Source of the DNA: ZC4RG20 sp036381515
Lineage (GTDB): Bacteria; Pseudomonadota; Gammaproteobacteria; Steroidobacterales; Rariloculaceae
Direction: 5' to 3'
NCBI GenBank assembly: GCA_036381515.1
Contig: DASVCR010000082.1
Coordinates: 6,861-70,860 of the forward strand
DNA: 64,000 nt
Shown here: positions 27,167 through 35,278 of the stretch, one piece after another
Layout of the letters: each line of letters starts with the position of its first letter
How positions within the stretch are numbered: the first letter of the stretch is position 1
Notes under the pieces: generated by a model
The model's database searches: none
What the model was told of the DNA's origin: nothing
Seen by the model: the letters and a program-made list of their open reading frames with translations, nothing else
Made by a program: the position numbers and the translations under genes

Positions 27167-27545
27167 ACGGGCAGTAAAGCCGGCGTCTCAACCTGCGGCG
27201 ACGAAGCTGAGCAGGCTTCGTGCCGTCAGCTCCTACGTTGCGGACGGCGAATCGAAGGATTTCGACCGCCTTATCTACGAGCGCGTCCGGCTCGGCATCA
27301 TGAGCGCTCTCAGCGTCAACGAGAGCATGACGTTCAACGAGCTCAAGGAGCTTCTGAAGACGAGCGACGGCAACCTGAGCGCGCACGGGCGTAAGCTCGA
27401 GGAAGCTGGCTATATCACGTGCCGCAAGTCTTTCTCCGCACGCATGCCGAAGACGGAGTACAGCCTCACGGCCAAGGGACGTCGCGTGTTCGAGCGGTAC
27501 TTGAACCACATGGAAGCGCTGATCGAGGCCGCGCGGGGCCGGTAA
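27156..27545 (+). CDS. Winged-helix transcriptional regulator (HTH_34/MarR-like)
   Basis: 129 residues. A basic N-terminal tail, then a winged helix-turn-helix (about 42-115): RLGIMSALSVNESMTFNELK, LLKTSDGNLSAHGRKLEEAG and the wing SARMPKTEYSLTAKGR. This resembles the short single-domain regulators typed as winged-helix DNA-binding PF13601. No ligand domain. ATG 27156 lies inside the end of the membrane-protein gene. A perfect palindrome follows 17 nt after its stop, directly before uppS. Confidence 0.8.
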   Translation: MVAKRAVKPASQPAATKLSRLRAVSSYVADGESKDFDRLIYERVRLGIMSALSVNESMTFNELKELLKTSDGNLSAHGRKLEEAGYITCRKSFSARMPKTEYSLTAKGRRVFERYLNHMEALIEAARGR

Positions 27546-27561
27546 TTCGAACAAGCACGCA

Positions 27562-27576
27562 CTTTGCATTGCAAAG
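27562..27576. promoter_or_regulatory. Perfect 15-bp palindrome, putative operator of uppS
   Basis: CTTTGCATTGCAAAG: 7-bp arms around a single T, 23 nt before the uppS start in a locally AT-rich gap. Position and symmetry fit an operator for the winged-helix regulator encoded immediately upstream; GCAAAG recurs in the promoter region of the operon (26496). Confidence 0.5.
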
Positions 27577-27598
27577 CTGGGATCAACGGGAGTCATCG

Positions 27599-28285
27599 AT
27601 GCACGTCGCGATCATCATGGATGGAAACGGCCGGTGGGCCGTGCAGAGAGGGCTGCCGAGGCCGGCCGGTCACCGCGCGGGCGCGGAGACGGTACGTCGA
27701 ATCGTCGAGGCGGCGGTGGCGTCGCATGTTTCCGTCCTGACGCTGTATGCGTTCTCGGCGGACAACTGGCTCCGTCCGCGGCGGGAAGTCTCCGCGCTGA
27801 TGAAGCTGATGAAGCGCTATCTGATCAGCGAGCGCGTGCGGTGCCTCCAGAACGGCGTGCGCGTCAACGTCATCGGTCGGCGCGACCGGCTCGCACCGGA
27901 GCTCGTCCGCTCGATCGAGGACATCGAGCGCATCACGGCAGGCGGCGACAAGCTTCTCCTGCGGCTCGCCGTCGACTATTCGGCGCGGCAGTCGCTCGTC
28001 GAGGCGGCCCGGCAACCCGGAAAGCCTCAGGGCTTCGAGGACTTCGAGCGGCGGCTCGCCGCGGTCAATCACTCCGTGCCGGGCGTACCGAGCGTGGACC
28101 TGTTGATCCGTACGGGAGGGGAGCAGCGCCTCAGCGATTTCATGCTGTGGGAGAGCGCTTACGCCGAGTTCATCTTCTCGGATACGTTTTGGCCGGACTT
28201 CTCGGAGGACGAGTTCCACGCGGCGCTCGAGGAGTTCGCCCGCCGCGATCGGCGCTTCGGCCAGCTGTCGCAGCGCACGGCCTGA
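27599..28285 (+). CDS. uppS: Isoprenyl (undecaprenyl-type) diphosphate synthase, stand-alone copy
   Basis: Cis-prenyltransferase of 228 residues, somewhat shorter than E. coli UppS (253). Starts MHVAIIMDGNGRWAVQ with the catalytic Asp; further motifs AGHRAGA-type (PAGHRAGAETV), LYAFSADNW, RTGGEQRLSDFMLWESAYAE and WPDF. Catalyses sequential cis condensation of isopentenyl diphosphate to the lipid carrier used for cell-wall and surface-glycan assembly. The housekeeping uppS normally lies with frr, dxr or cdsA; here it sits behind a regulator and a membrane protein, suggesting a second, regulated copy. ATG 27599 has GGGAG upstream. Confidence 0.88.
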   Translation: MHVAIIMDGNGRWAVQRGLPRPAGHRAGAETVRRIVEAAVASHVSVLTLYAFSADNWLRPRREVSALMKLMKRYLISERVRCLQNGVRVNVIGRRDRLAPELVRSIEDIERITAGGDKLLLRLAVDYSARQSLVEAARQPGKPQGFEDFERRLAAVNHSVPGVPSVDLLIRTGGEQRLSDFMLWESAYAEFIFSDTFWPDFSEDEFHAALEEFARRDRRFGQLSQRTA

Positions 28286-28397
28286 CCTTCCCTAGCCCCG
28301 ACCTTCCGCGCCGCCGCCGGCGCCGGACCCGGCGGCTCCCTCGAGCGGCGCCCGGCCGCTATAGTGGACGTCGAGCGGATACGTTCGGGGGAGGCTC

Positions 28398-29444
28398 ATG
28401 GTCGGAAACATCGAAGCGTCGGCCGTTCGGGCGGCCGCCGTAACGCTGCTGCTCGCGCCGGCGCTCGTCTCCGGTCAGCCGCGGCAAGGGGACGCACCGA
28501 GCGCGAGGGAAGCGGTCACGCCGTCGTCCGGCGAGCGCGTGCCCGGGTGGCGCGCGCCGAGAACGCCCTGGGGCGATCCCGACCTGCAGGGCATGTGGCC
28601 GCTCGACTACATCAACGGCACGCCCGTGCAGCGGCCGCCCGAGTTCGGCGAGCGGCGCTATCTGACCGACGAGGAGTACGCCGAGCGGGCTGCGCGGCTC
28701 GCCGCCCTCAATGCGCGCTACGAGCAGGAGATCGCGACGCACCGCATGGATATGGGCCACTGGTCGGAGATGGGCCAGCCGAACCGCCTCACGTCGCTGA
28801 TCGTCGAGCCGTCGAACGGCCGCGTCCCGCCGCTCACGGAAGCCGCGCGGGCGAAGGCGGCGGGCATGACGAGCTCGTGGTCGGACATCCCGTTCGACGA
28901 GATCGCCGATTTCAACCCGCTCGACCGCTGCATCACGCGCGGCCTTCCGGCATCGATGTTCCCGTTCATGTACAACAGCGGGATCGAGATCATCCAGGCG
29001 CCGGGCTATGTCGTGATCCGCCTCGAGCTGATCCACGAGACGCGCATCGTGCCGCTCGACGGCCGCCCGCCGCTGGCGCCGGAGATCCGTCAGTGGATGG
29101 GCGAGTCGCGCGGGCGCTTCGAAGGCGACACGCTCGTCATCGAGACGACGAACTTCAACGGCGAGACGCCGATGCTGATCGTCGGCCCCGGCGGCAACAC
29201 GATCCCGACGAGCACGTCGCTTCGCATCGTCGAGCGGCTCACCCGCGTCGCGGACGACACGATCGAGTACGAGCTCGAGGTCGAGGACCCGGAGATGCTG
29301 ACCGGATCGTGGAAGGCGGCGTTTCCGTGGAAGCTCAATCCCGAGTACCGGATGTTCGAGTACGCGTGTCACGAGGGGAACACGCTGATTCCCAGCCTGA
29401 TCAACGCGACGCGCGCCGAGCGCGCGGCGGCGCAAAACCTGTAA
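28398..29444 (+). CDS. Secreted conserved protein of unknown function
   Basis: 348 residues. N-terminal signal sequence (about 10-26, VRAAAVTLLLAPALVSGQ). The mature part begins RTPWGDPDLQGMW, contains PFDEIADFNPLDRCITRGLP and MGESRGRFEGDTLVIETTNF, and ends with an LNPEYRMFEYACHEGN block. This arrangement is common in a paralogous, uncharacterised family in Acidobacteria and environmental proteobacteria. Two conserved cysteines may form a disulfide. No enzymatic motif can be assigned. Single gene, ATG 28398. Confidence 0.65.
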   Translation: MVGNIEASAVRAAAVTLLLAPALVSGQPRQGDAPSAREAVTPSSGERVPGWRAPRTPWGDPDLQGMWPLDYINGTPVQRPPEFGERRYLTDEEYAERAARLAALNARYEQEIATHRMDMGHWSEMGQPNRLTSLIVEPSNGRVPPLTEAARAKAAGMTSSWSDIPFDEIADFNPLDRCITRGLPASMFPFMYNSGIEIIQAPGYVVIRLELIHETRIVPLDGRPPLAPEIRQWMGESRGRFEGDTLVIETTNFNGETPMLIVGPGGNTIPTSTSLRIVERLTRVADDTIEYELEVEDPEMLTGSWKAAFPWKLNPEYRMFEYACHEGNTLIPSLINATRAERAAAQNL

Positions 29445-29462
29445 CTCGTTTTCCAAAGTCTG

Positions 29463-29478
29463 TGGCATACAAGTTGCA
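29463..29478 (+). promoter_or_regulatory. Sigma-54-type (-24/-12) promoter before the SPW gene
   Basis: TGGCAT-N5-TTGCA with GG and GC separated by exactly 10 nt, the spacing required by RpoN, 46 nt before the ATG. Only the last base of TGGCAC deviates. No sigma-54 activator gene is in the window. Confidence 0.5.
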
Positions 29479-29524
29479 CCCTCCCGCACGGCTTTCGTGA
29501 TGGAAAAACGATCGGAGGTGCATC

Positions 29525-30010
29525 ATGGCTCGTGCGGATACGCTGCCGAGTACCCGTGCCGGAGGACAGATCCGGATCGCGAGCGCGATCAATGTGCTGC
29601 TCGGCATCTGGTTGATCATTGCCGCGTTCACGCTTGCCGTATCCGAGGAGGCCTACTGGAACGACCTGATCGTCGGCATCGTCGTCCTGATTCTCGCCGC
29701 GACGCGCCTTTCGAGGCCGACCGAGGGGACGAAGCCCGCAAGCTGGGTCAACGCGGCGATCGGCGTCTGGCTGATCGCAGCGCCGTTCATCCTGAGCTAC
29801 GAGCGTGATCAGGAGATGTGGAACGACATCATCGTCGGCGTGCTGCTGCTGATCTTCGCGGGGTGGAGCGCGGCGCTGCCGCGCGAGCGGGACACGCTGC
29901 ACGGCGGGATGGACACGACGGCGCGGCGCGACACGACGGTTCCGCCGACGGGCACGCCGCGCGGCGACGTCGATACGACTGCGCGTCCGGGCGGCGGTCG
30001 GCGCCGCTGA
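29525..30010 (+). CDS. SPW-repeat membrane protein
   Basis: 161 residues. Two homologous halves, each a pair of membrane helices with the family pattern: INVLLGIWLIIAAFTLA ... WNDLIVGIVV and VNAAIGVWLIAAPFILS ... WNDIIVGVLL, which is the SPW repeat (PF03779). The tail (about 118-161) is a hydrophilic Thr/Arg/Gly-rich extension. Function of the family is not established; members are often stress-associated. Strong ribosome site GGAGGTG before ATG 29525, and a sigma-54-type promoter upstream. Confidence 0.85.
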   Translation: MARADTLPSTRAGGQIRIASAINVLLGIWLIIAAFTLAVSEEAYWNDLIVGIVVLILAATRLSRPTEGTKPASWVNAAIGVWLIAAPFILSYERDQEMWNDIIVGVLLLIFAGWSAALPRERDTLHGGMDTTARRDTTVPPTGTPRGDVDTTARPGGGRRR

Positions 30011-30029
30011 CGAACGGTCCTCGCGAGCG

Positions 30030-30052
30030 CGCGGCCGCGTGCTGCGGCCGCG
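30030..30052 (+). terminator. GC-rich hairpin after the SPW gene
   Basis: Perfect 9-bp inverted repeat CGCGGCCGC / GCGGCCGCG with a 5-nt loop, 20 nt after the stop, no T-run. Likely 3'-end structure. Confidence 0.4.
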
Positions 30053-30183
30053 AGCGTGCGCTCCGCATCTCCCGGCCGCCCGGAGGGCACGTCGAGAGAG
30101 AGATTTTTCCGGGAGCTCGTGCAGGCCGCGGCCGCTCGTGCCGCGCACGGCGCATTCCGCGGCCCTGCCGCGGCGTGTCGCGG

Positions 30184-30189
30184 TATGAT
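30184..30189 (+). promoter_or_regulatory. -10 element of mtfA, suggesting a leaderless transcript
   Basis: TATGAT seven bases before the GTG start of mtfA; transcription from it would begin at or next to the start codon. No Shine-Dalgarno sequence precedes the GTG and no good -35 is seen. Confidence 0.3.
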
Positions 30190-30195
30190 TGCGGC

Positions 30196-30990
30196 GTGTT
30201 CGGACTCATCAGAAGCCGGCGGCGGCGCAGGATCCTCGCGACCGAATCGATACCGCACGAGCTCTGGCACGCTGCGCTCGACGCGGTGCCCGTGCTCGCG
30301 CTACTGGACGACGGCGAGCGAGCGCGGCTGCACGATCTGTCGCTCTTGTTCCTTCACGAGAAACGCCTCGAGCCGGCCGGCGGCCTCGAGCTCGACGAGC
30401 GGATGCGCGTCCGCATCGCGGCCCTTGCATGCCTCCCGATCCTCGAGCTCGGGCTCGATTGCTACGACGGCTTCGCGTCGGTGATCGTCTACCCCGACGA
30501 GTTCGTCGTTCCGGGACGCGAGCAGATCGACGAGGCCGGCGTCGTGCACGTCGGCGACGACGTGCTGAGCGGCGAGTCGTGGGACTTCGGCCCCGTGATC
30601 CTGGCCTGGGAGGACGTCGAGGCGAGCGGCCGTGGCGACGGCTACAACGTCGTCGCGCACGAGTTCGCGCACAAGCTCGACCTGCTCGACGGCAGCGTGA
30701 ACGGGCTGCCACCGCTGCATCGCGACATGCGCGTCGACGAATGGACCGGGGTGTTCCAGGAAGCGTATGACGAGCTCGTCGAGCAGATCGAGCGCGACGA
30801 GGAGCCGTGGATCGACCCTTACGCGGCGGAGAATCCGGGTGAGTTCTTCGCGGTCTGCACGGAGCTCTTCTTCGACGTTCCGATCGACCTGCAGATCGCG
30901 TATCCGGCGCTCTACCGACAGCTCGCGGCCTATTACCGTCAGGATCCGGCCGCGCGCCTGCGCCGTCCTCGCGACCGGCGCGTCTCTTGA
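30196..30990 (+). CDS. mtfA: Zinc-dependent peptidase MtfA (DgsA anti-repressor family)
   Basis: 264 residues from GTG 30196 (MFGLIRSRRRRRIL), the usual length and N-terminus. Zinc-site motif HEFAHKLD (about 155) with the downstream acidic ligand in NPGEFFAVCTELFF. In E. coli MtfA binds and inactivates the glucose repressor Mlc and has aminopeptidase activity; no mlc gene is seen here. Also conserved: VIVYPDEFV and GPVILAWEDV. Stands alone; the start appears to coincide with the transcription start. Confidence 0.88.
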   Translation: MFGLIRSRRRRRILATESIPHELWHAALDAVPVLALLDDGERARLHDLSLLFLHEKRLEPAGGLELDERMRVRIAALACLPILELGLDCYDGFASVIVYPDEFVVPGREQIDEAGVVHVGDDVLSGESWDFGPVILAWEDVEASGRGDGYNVVAHEFAHKLDLLDGSVNGLPPLHRDMRVDEWTGVFQEAYDELVEQIERDEEPWIDPYAAENPGEFFAVCTELFFDVPIDLQIAYPALYRQLAAYYRQDPAARLRRPRDRRVS

Positions 30991-31038
30991 CCCGAACGGC
31001 GCAACCTGCAATCGTGCCGCCGCCGTCGTTAACGCGGA

Positions 31039-31455
31039 GTGCCGACGATCGAGCTTCTCGAATTCCTCGCGCCGTTCGTGCCTTGGCTCGTCGGCGTGTC
31101 CGTCATCAGCCTGCTCCTCGGTGCGCTTCTCGCCCCGCTGATGATCCTGCGGATCCCGTCCGATTATTTCCTGCCCGAGCGGCGCGCGAGGCTGACCCGG
31201 CACTCCAGGCATCCGGCACTGCGCGCGCTGATCCTCGCGGCGAAGAATCTGATCGGCGCGCTGCTGCTCGTCGCGGGCCTCGCGATGCTGTTTCTGCCGG
31301 GACAGGGGCTCCTGACGCTGCTCGCGGGGCTGATCGTGATGAACTATCCCGGCAAGTACCGTTTCGAGCGCTGGCTCGTGCGGCGTCCTTACGTGCTGTC
31401 GGCGATGAACTGGCTGCGCGTGCGGCGCGGGCGCCGGCCGCTCGTCGCACCGTGA
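31039..31455 (+). CDS. PGPGW-family small membrane protein
   Basis: 138 residues with two or three membrane helices: about 14-36 (VPWLVGVSVISLLLGALLAP) and 68-105 (NLIGALLLVAGLAMLFLPGQGLLTLLAGLIVM). The central turn LPGQGLLTLLAG is the PGPGW family signature (PF09656) in variant form. A basic C-terminus (RRPYVLSAMNWLRVRRGRRP) faces the cytoplasm. Function unknown. GTG start at 31039. Convergent with the DUF456 gene, 21 nt apart. Confidence 0.7.
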   Translation: MPTIELLEFLAPFVPWLVGVSVISLLLGALLAPLMILRIPSDYFLPERRARLTRHSRHPALRALILAAKNLIGALLLVAGLAMLFLPGQGLLTLLAGLIVMNYPGKYRFERWLVRRPYVLSAMNWLRVRRGRRPLVAP

Positions 31456-31476
31456 GACGGCGGATCACTCGGCGGA

Positions 31477-31959
31477 TCAGACGAAGCGCATCAGCACGAA
31501 CAGCCCGAGCATCGTGAAGCCGAGCGCGAGCTTCGCCGCGGTGCCGAGCAGCATGCCGAGCGTCGCGCCGAAGCCCGCGCGGCTCGCGGCGTAGAGTCCC
31601 TTGTTCGCGAGCAGCTCGCCGAGCACCGCGCCCGCGAACGGCCCGAGCAGGATTCCAATCGGGCCGAGAAAGATGCCGACGACCGCGCCGATCGCCGCGC
31701 CGATCGCGGCGTAACGGGACGCGCCATAGCGGCTCGCGCCGAGCGAGCCCGCGGCGAAATCGACGACGTATGCGACGACGGCGAGCACGCCGAGCACGCC
31801 GAGCGTTTCGAAGCCGATGTAGCGGAAGTCTTCGGCCCACGCGCCGACGACGAACCCGGCGAAGAGGAGCACCGGTCCCGGCAGCGCGGGCAGCACGAGG
31901 CCTGCGAGCCCGGCGGCGATGAGGAGGACAGCAAGGGTCCAGAGGAGCGCCGCCGTCAT
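31477..31959 (-). CDS. DUF456 membrane protein
   Basis: 160 residues, nearly all hydrophobic and Gly/Ala-rich. N-terminal LLWTLAVLLIAAGLAGLVLPALPGPVLLF and the glycine-zipper-like core AAIGAAIGAVVGIFLGPIGILLGPFAGAVLGEL match the DUF456 family (PF04306). About four helices. Function not known. Ends convergently with the PGPGW gene; both families contain a short Pro-Gly turn between helices and may act together, which is only a suggestion from position. Confidence 0.75.
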   Translation of the reverse strand: MTAALLWTLAVLLIAAGLAGLVLPALPGPVLLFAGFVVGAWAEDFRYIGFETLGVLGVLAVVAYVVDFAAGSLGASRYGASRYAAIGAAIGAVVGIFLGPIGILLGPFAGAVLGELLANKGLYAASRAGFGATLGMLLGTAAKLALGFTMLGLFVLMRFV

Positions 31960-32058
31960 CGCCGGGTTCGGGCCGTGGTCACGCGCGCCTCGCGGCGCCG
32001 GCGCGGCACGACGCCCGCAGCGAAGCCGGGCCGCGGTGCCCGTGCGCCGCGGTCGGCA

Positions 32059-32688
32059 TCACGATTCGTCGCGCACGGCCGCAGCCGGCGCGGCGTGCGC
32101 AGGCCGCGCGGGCGCGCGGGGCACAGGCTGCTCGTCTTCGTCCGGCTTTGCAGCGATCAGCATCTTGCCGAAGGTGCCGTCCTGGTTGAATGCCGCGTGC
32201 TTGTAGACGCCGGCGATGTGCAGCAACGTCATCACGAGGATCGCAACGGCCGACGTGGCGTGCACGCGGTGCAGCGCGTCGCGCACCGCGAAGTTCTGCT
32301 CGAACGGGCTCGGTATCTCGAACCAGTCCCAGACGCCGATCGCGGCGCCGCCGAACCACACCATCAACGGGCCCGTGATCAGCATCACGGCGATCGCGAT
32401 GAGCAGCAGGTAATGCGTGTACTTGCCTATCCAGAAGAACGGCCCGCGCTGCTTGGGCAGCGGCCCCGGATGACCGTGCCCGAAGCGCAGCACGATACGC
32501 GCCCATAGAAAGACGTAGCTCGTGATCGCGATCGACGTGTGCAGCAGCAGCGCGTCTTCCCGCTCCTGTCCCGCCAACGTAGAGATCGTGTCGCCGACGA
32601 AGAGCATCACGAGCACCACGATTGCCGTGAACCAGTGCAGCGCGATGGACAGCCATCCGTAGCCGGTGTTCGTATCCTTGAACCGCAT
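32059..32688 (-). CDS. Cytochrome b561
   Basis: 209 residues, CybB-type di-heme b561 with four membrane helices. Start MRFKDTNTGYGWLSIALHWFTA carries the first heme His; other candidate ligands are LLHTSIA, KYTHYLLL and HRVHATSAVAILV / LLHIAGVYKH. Transfers electrons from ubiquinol, in some homologues to superoxide. The last ~35 residues form an Ala/Pro-rich cytoplasmic tail. Monocistronic, with a consensus -10 element 72 nt upstream. Confidence 0.9.
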   Translation of the reverse strand: MRFKDTNTGYGWLSIALHWFTAIVVLVMLFVGDTISTLAGQEREDALLLHTSIAITSYVFLWARIVLRFGHGHPGPLPKQRGPFFWIGKYTHYLLLIAIAVMLITGPLMVWFGGAAIGVWDWFEIPSPFEQNFAVRDALHRVHATSAVAILVMTLLHIAGVYKHAAFNQDGTFGKMLIAAKPDEDEQPVPRAPARPAHAAPAAAVRDES

Positions 32689-32759
32689 CAGAATCGTCAG
32701 TCCCTCTCGATCCGTGTTCCTGCGCGCACCGCAATGCCGCCGCGTAGCGGCGCCAAGCG

Positions 32760-32765
32760 ATTATA
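32760..32765 (-). promoter_or_regulatory. -10 element of the cytochrome b561 gene
   Basis: Perfect TATAAT on the minus strand in a GC-rich context, 72 nt before the ATG. The -35 region is weak, so an activator may be needed. Confidence 0.5.
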
Positions 32766-33390
32766 ACGCCCGTTCCTCGCATCGCCCCCGCGCTCGCTTT
32801 CCCGTCGAGCGGTCGACTCGCGCAACGCGCATTCATCGACCGTCCGCGGCAAGTCGCGCGGTCCCGGACTGGACTGTTCAGCATCCGGGAGAATCCCGTA
32901 CAATGCACGAGCCTCGGGGGCGTACGCGCCCATGGTTGTCCCTCTCAACCAACCGACCCCCAGAGCGGCGCCTCCGGGGCACCTGATCCTCGAGCCCGAT
33001 GTCGGAGCGGAAAGCGGCGTGCGCTCGGCTCGATCGAGCATCTCTCGAGCGGCTCCGCACGACAGTGTCGAGACGACGCTCGAGCGATCGTAGCCTACCA
33101 TTCGACCGCTGGATCGCCGAAACCCTCCTTGTCAAGCGGAGCCGGATTGCGGATAGTTCGCAGCCGGGTACCGATCCGACGGGGGGGCAGCGGGGACGAA
33201 CCGGTTCTGTGGGGCGATGCGGGCGCAGGCCGCAGGGGCAGCGCCGTGCCGTCGAAGGACCGCATCGAGCGGAACCGGCCGCGGAGCGTCGGCACCCCGG
33301 CCCAGATGCGTGTGGCCGTGTCGGCGGGCACGCCGTTCAACCCTGGCGGCATCCCGGCAATTCCCGTGACCGGCGACTGAAAGGGCCGAA
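32766..33390. other. Long non-coding stretch, possible structured RNA near 32911
   Basis: About 625 nt without a convincing gene. A TACAAT -10 (32899-32904, plus strand) precedes a segment with two neat hairpins: GGGCG-tacg-CGCCC (32918-32931) and GGTTG-N7-CAACC (32934-32950), then CCCCC that could pair back to the first GGGGG. A short plus-strand frame (33129-33380, ending just before the methyltransferase gene) has increasingly gene-like codons but no homologue I recognise. I could not match the RNA to 6S, SRP or RNase P. Confidence 0.35.
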
Positions 33391-33987
33391 ATGGACGGAC
33401 GCGATCTTGGCGAACCCAGGGCTTCGACCGAGCAGGCCCGCTTCTTCCTGAACTGGCTGCAAAACCCCTTGACCGTCGGCGCCGTGGCGCCGAGCGGCCG
33501 GGAGCTGGCGCGGCTGATGACGGCGGGACTCGCGCCGGGCGCCCGCGTCATCGAGCTCGGCGCGGGCACGGGCACGCTGACGCACGCGATCCTCGAGCGG
33601 GGCGTCCATCCGGCGGACCTCCACCTGATCGAGCAGAACGAGGATTTCGCGCGGATGCTGCGCCGGCGCTTCCCGTCGTGTACCGTCGTGACCGGCGATG
33701 CGGAGCGCTTGGCTCGCCATTTGCAGGGCCTGCGCGGCTCTGTGGATTTCGTGATCAGCGGGTTGCCGTTGCTGCTCTTCACGGCGGCGCGGAAGGCGCG
33801 CGTGCTGCAGCAGGCGTTGACGATGCTCGCGAAAGGCGGTTGCATACATCAATTCACCTACGGCGGCAGGTGCTCGGTTGGACGTGCGCTCCTCGCGCGC
33901 TACGGGCTGCGCGCGTCGCTGCTCGGCGTCGCCGCGCTGAACATCCCGCCGGCCTTCGTTTATCGGCTTACTCGGACTCATGACTGA
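33391..33987 (+). CDS. PmtA-like phospholipid N-methyltransferase
   Basis: SAM-dependent methyltransferase of 198 residues. The N-terminus FFLNWLQNPLTVGAVAPSGRELARLMT is typical of bacterial PmtA proteins, which methylate phosphatidylethanolamine and are related to rRNA adenine dimethylases. SAM-binding motif IELGAGTGTLTHAIL and acidic loop LIEQNEDF follow. AAAGGG precedes ATG 33391. The next gene starts 8 nt before this one ends, so three genes (to 36255) form one translationally coupled unit. Phosphatidylcholine synthesis is plausible but specificity cannot be read from sequence. Confidence 0.78.
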   Translation: MDGRDLGEPRASTEQARFFLNWLQNPLTVGAVAPSGRELARLMTAGLAPGARVIELGAGTGTLTHAILERGVHPADLHLIEQNEDFARMLRRRFPSCTVVTGDAERLARHLQGLRGSVDFVISGLPLLLFTAARKARVLQQALTMLAKGGCIHQFTYGGRCSVGRALLARYGLRASLLGVAALNIPPAFVYRLTRTHD

Positions 33988-35278
33988 TTTCCACGGCCTC
34001 AGGCTCGATCTGCGCTCGCGGCTCGGAAACCCGCTTCGATGCGCGGCAGCGGCGGTCTTGGTGGCCGCGGCGGGCTGCAGCGGCGACGACGTCGCGCCGC
34101 AGGCCCCCGTCCCGCAGGCCGCGATCCAGGCCCCGGTAGAGCTCGACGTGCCCGCGGGCCCGGGGAGCGGGCAGGCGCGACTGTCCGGCGGCCCCGACGG
34201 CCCGCTCGTGCTGAGTTGGCTCGAGCCCGCAGGTGACGGCATGGCTGCACTGCGCTTCTCGGTCCTCGGCGGGGACGGGTGGGGCGAGCCTCGCACGGTC
34301 GTGACGGGCGACGACCTCGTCGTGAACTGGGCGGACTTCCCGTCGGTCGTCCCGATCACGTCCGACGTCCTCATCGCACACTGGCTCCGGGCCGCGCCCG
34401 ACAGCTTCGAGGCCTACGACATCGCGTACGCGACGTCGGGCGACGGCGGACGCACGTTCGTGGAGCATGGTCTCCTCAACGACGACGGTGCGCTGACCGA
34501 GCACGGTTTCGTGTCGCTGTTCCCGTGGGACGGCGCGATCGGCGCGATCTGGCTCGACGGGCGGCGCCTTGCCGAGCTCTTCGAATCGGGCGACTTCGAT
34601 CCCGACGGCCCGCCAGTCGGGATGAGCCTGCGGTTCGCGAAGATCGCCTATGACGGAACGGTCGGTACGCGCGGCGAGATCGACGAGCTCGTCTGCGACT
34701 GCTGCACGACCGGTGCGACGCTCGCGGGCGCCGCGCCCGTGATCGTGTACCGCGACCGGAGCCCCGAGGAGATCCGCGACATCGCGGTGCGGCGGTATGC
34801 GGGCGCGGAATGGAGCGACCCCGTCGTCCTCGGTCCCGACGGCTGGCGCATCGAAGGGTGTCCGGTGAACGGGCCGGCGATCGCGGCGGACGGCGAGACG
34901 GTCGTCGCCGCGTGGTTTACGGCGCCGGACGGGCGTCCGCGGGTCCGCGCGGCGCGCTCGACGGACGGCGGCAGGACCTTCGGCGCCGCGCTCGACGTCG
35001 ATCTCGACGGGTCGTTCGGCTACGTCGACGTCGCGCTGCTCGACGGCGGGGACGCGCTCGTCAGCTGGTGGCGGCGCGGCGCGCAGGGCGAGATCGAGCT
35101 CGCGCTCCGGCGGATCGGCGCGGACGGGACGCTCGGCGAGCCGCGGGCGGTCGCGACGGCGGCCGTCGCGCAGCCGGTGGACGTGCCTCAGCTCGCGATC
35201 GCCGGAGATGCCGCGATCGTTGCGTGGACCGACCCGACCGACGAGCGGGTCCGGACGATGCGGGTGCCGTTGCGATGA
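33980..35278 (+). CDS. Sialidase-like (BNR-repeat) lipoprotein
   Basis: 432 residues. Signal peptide ends in lipobox VAAAGC, so a lipoprotein. The mature part is a beta-propeller of the sialidase fold with repeated STDGGRTF-type Asp-boxes (TSGDGGRTFVE; STDGGRTFGA). Sialidase catalytic Arg triad cannot be confirmed, and many such lipoproteins are not sialidases. An unusual cysteine cluster CDCC lies near residue 240. ATG 33980 overlaps the methyltransferase gene; its stop overlaps the hydrolase start (ATGA). Confidence 0.75.
   Translation: MTDFHGLRLDLRSRLGNPLRCAAAAVLVAAAGCSGDDVAPQAPVPQAAIQAPVELDVPAGPGSGQARLSGGPDGPLVLSWLEPAGDGMAALRFSVLGGDGWGEPRTVVTGDDLVVNWADFPSVVPITSDVLIAHWLRAAPDSFEAYDIAYATSGDGGRTFVEHGLLNDDGALTEHGFVSLFPWDGAIGAIWLDGRRLAELFESGDFDPDGPPVGMSLRFAKIAYDGTVGTRGEIDELVCDCCTTGATLAGAAPVIVYRDRSPEEIRDIAVRRYAGAEWSDPVVLGPDGWRIEGCPVNGPAIAADGETVVAAWFTAPDGRPRVRAARSTDGGRTFGAALDVDLDGSFGYVDVALLDGGDALVSWWRRGAQGEIELALRRIGADGTLGEPRAVATAAVAQPVDVPQLAIAGDAAIVAWTDPTDERVRTMRVPLR

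Noticed and set aside
32697..33101. Minus-strand frame upstream of cytochrome b561
   Set aside because: It spans the TATAAT promoter element of the cytochrome gene and has no protein-like features.
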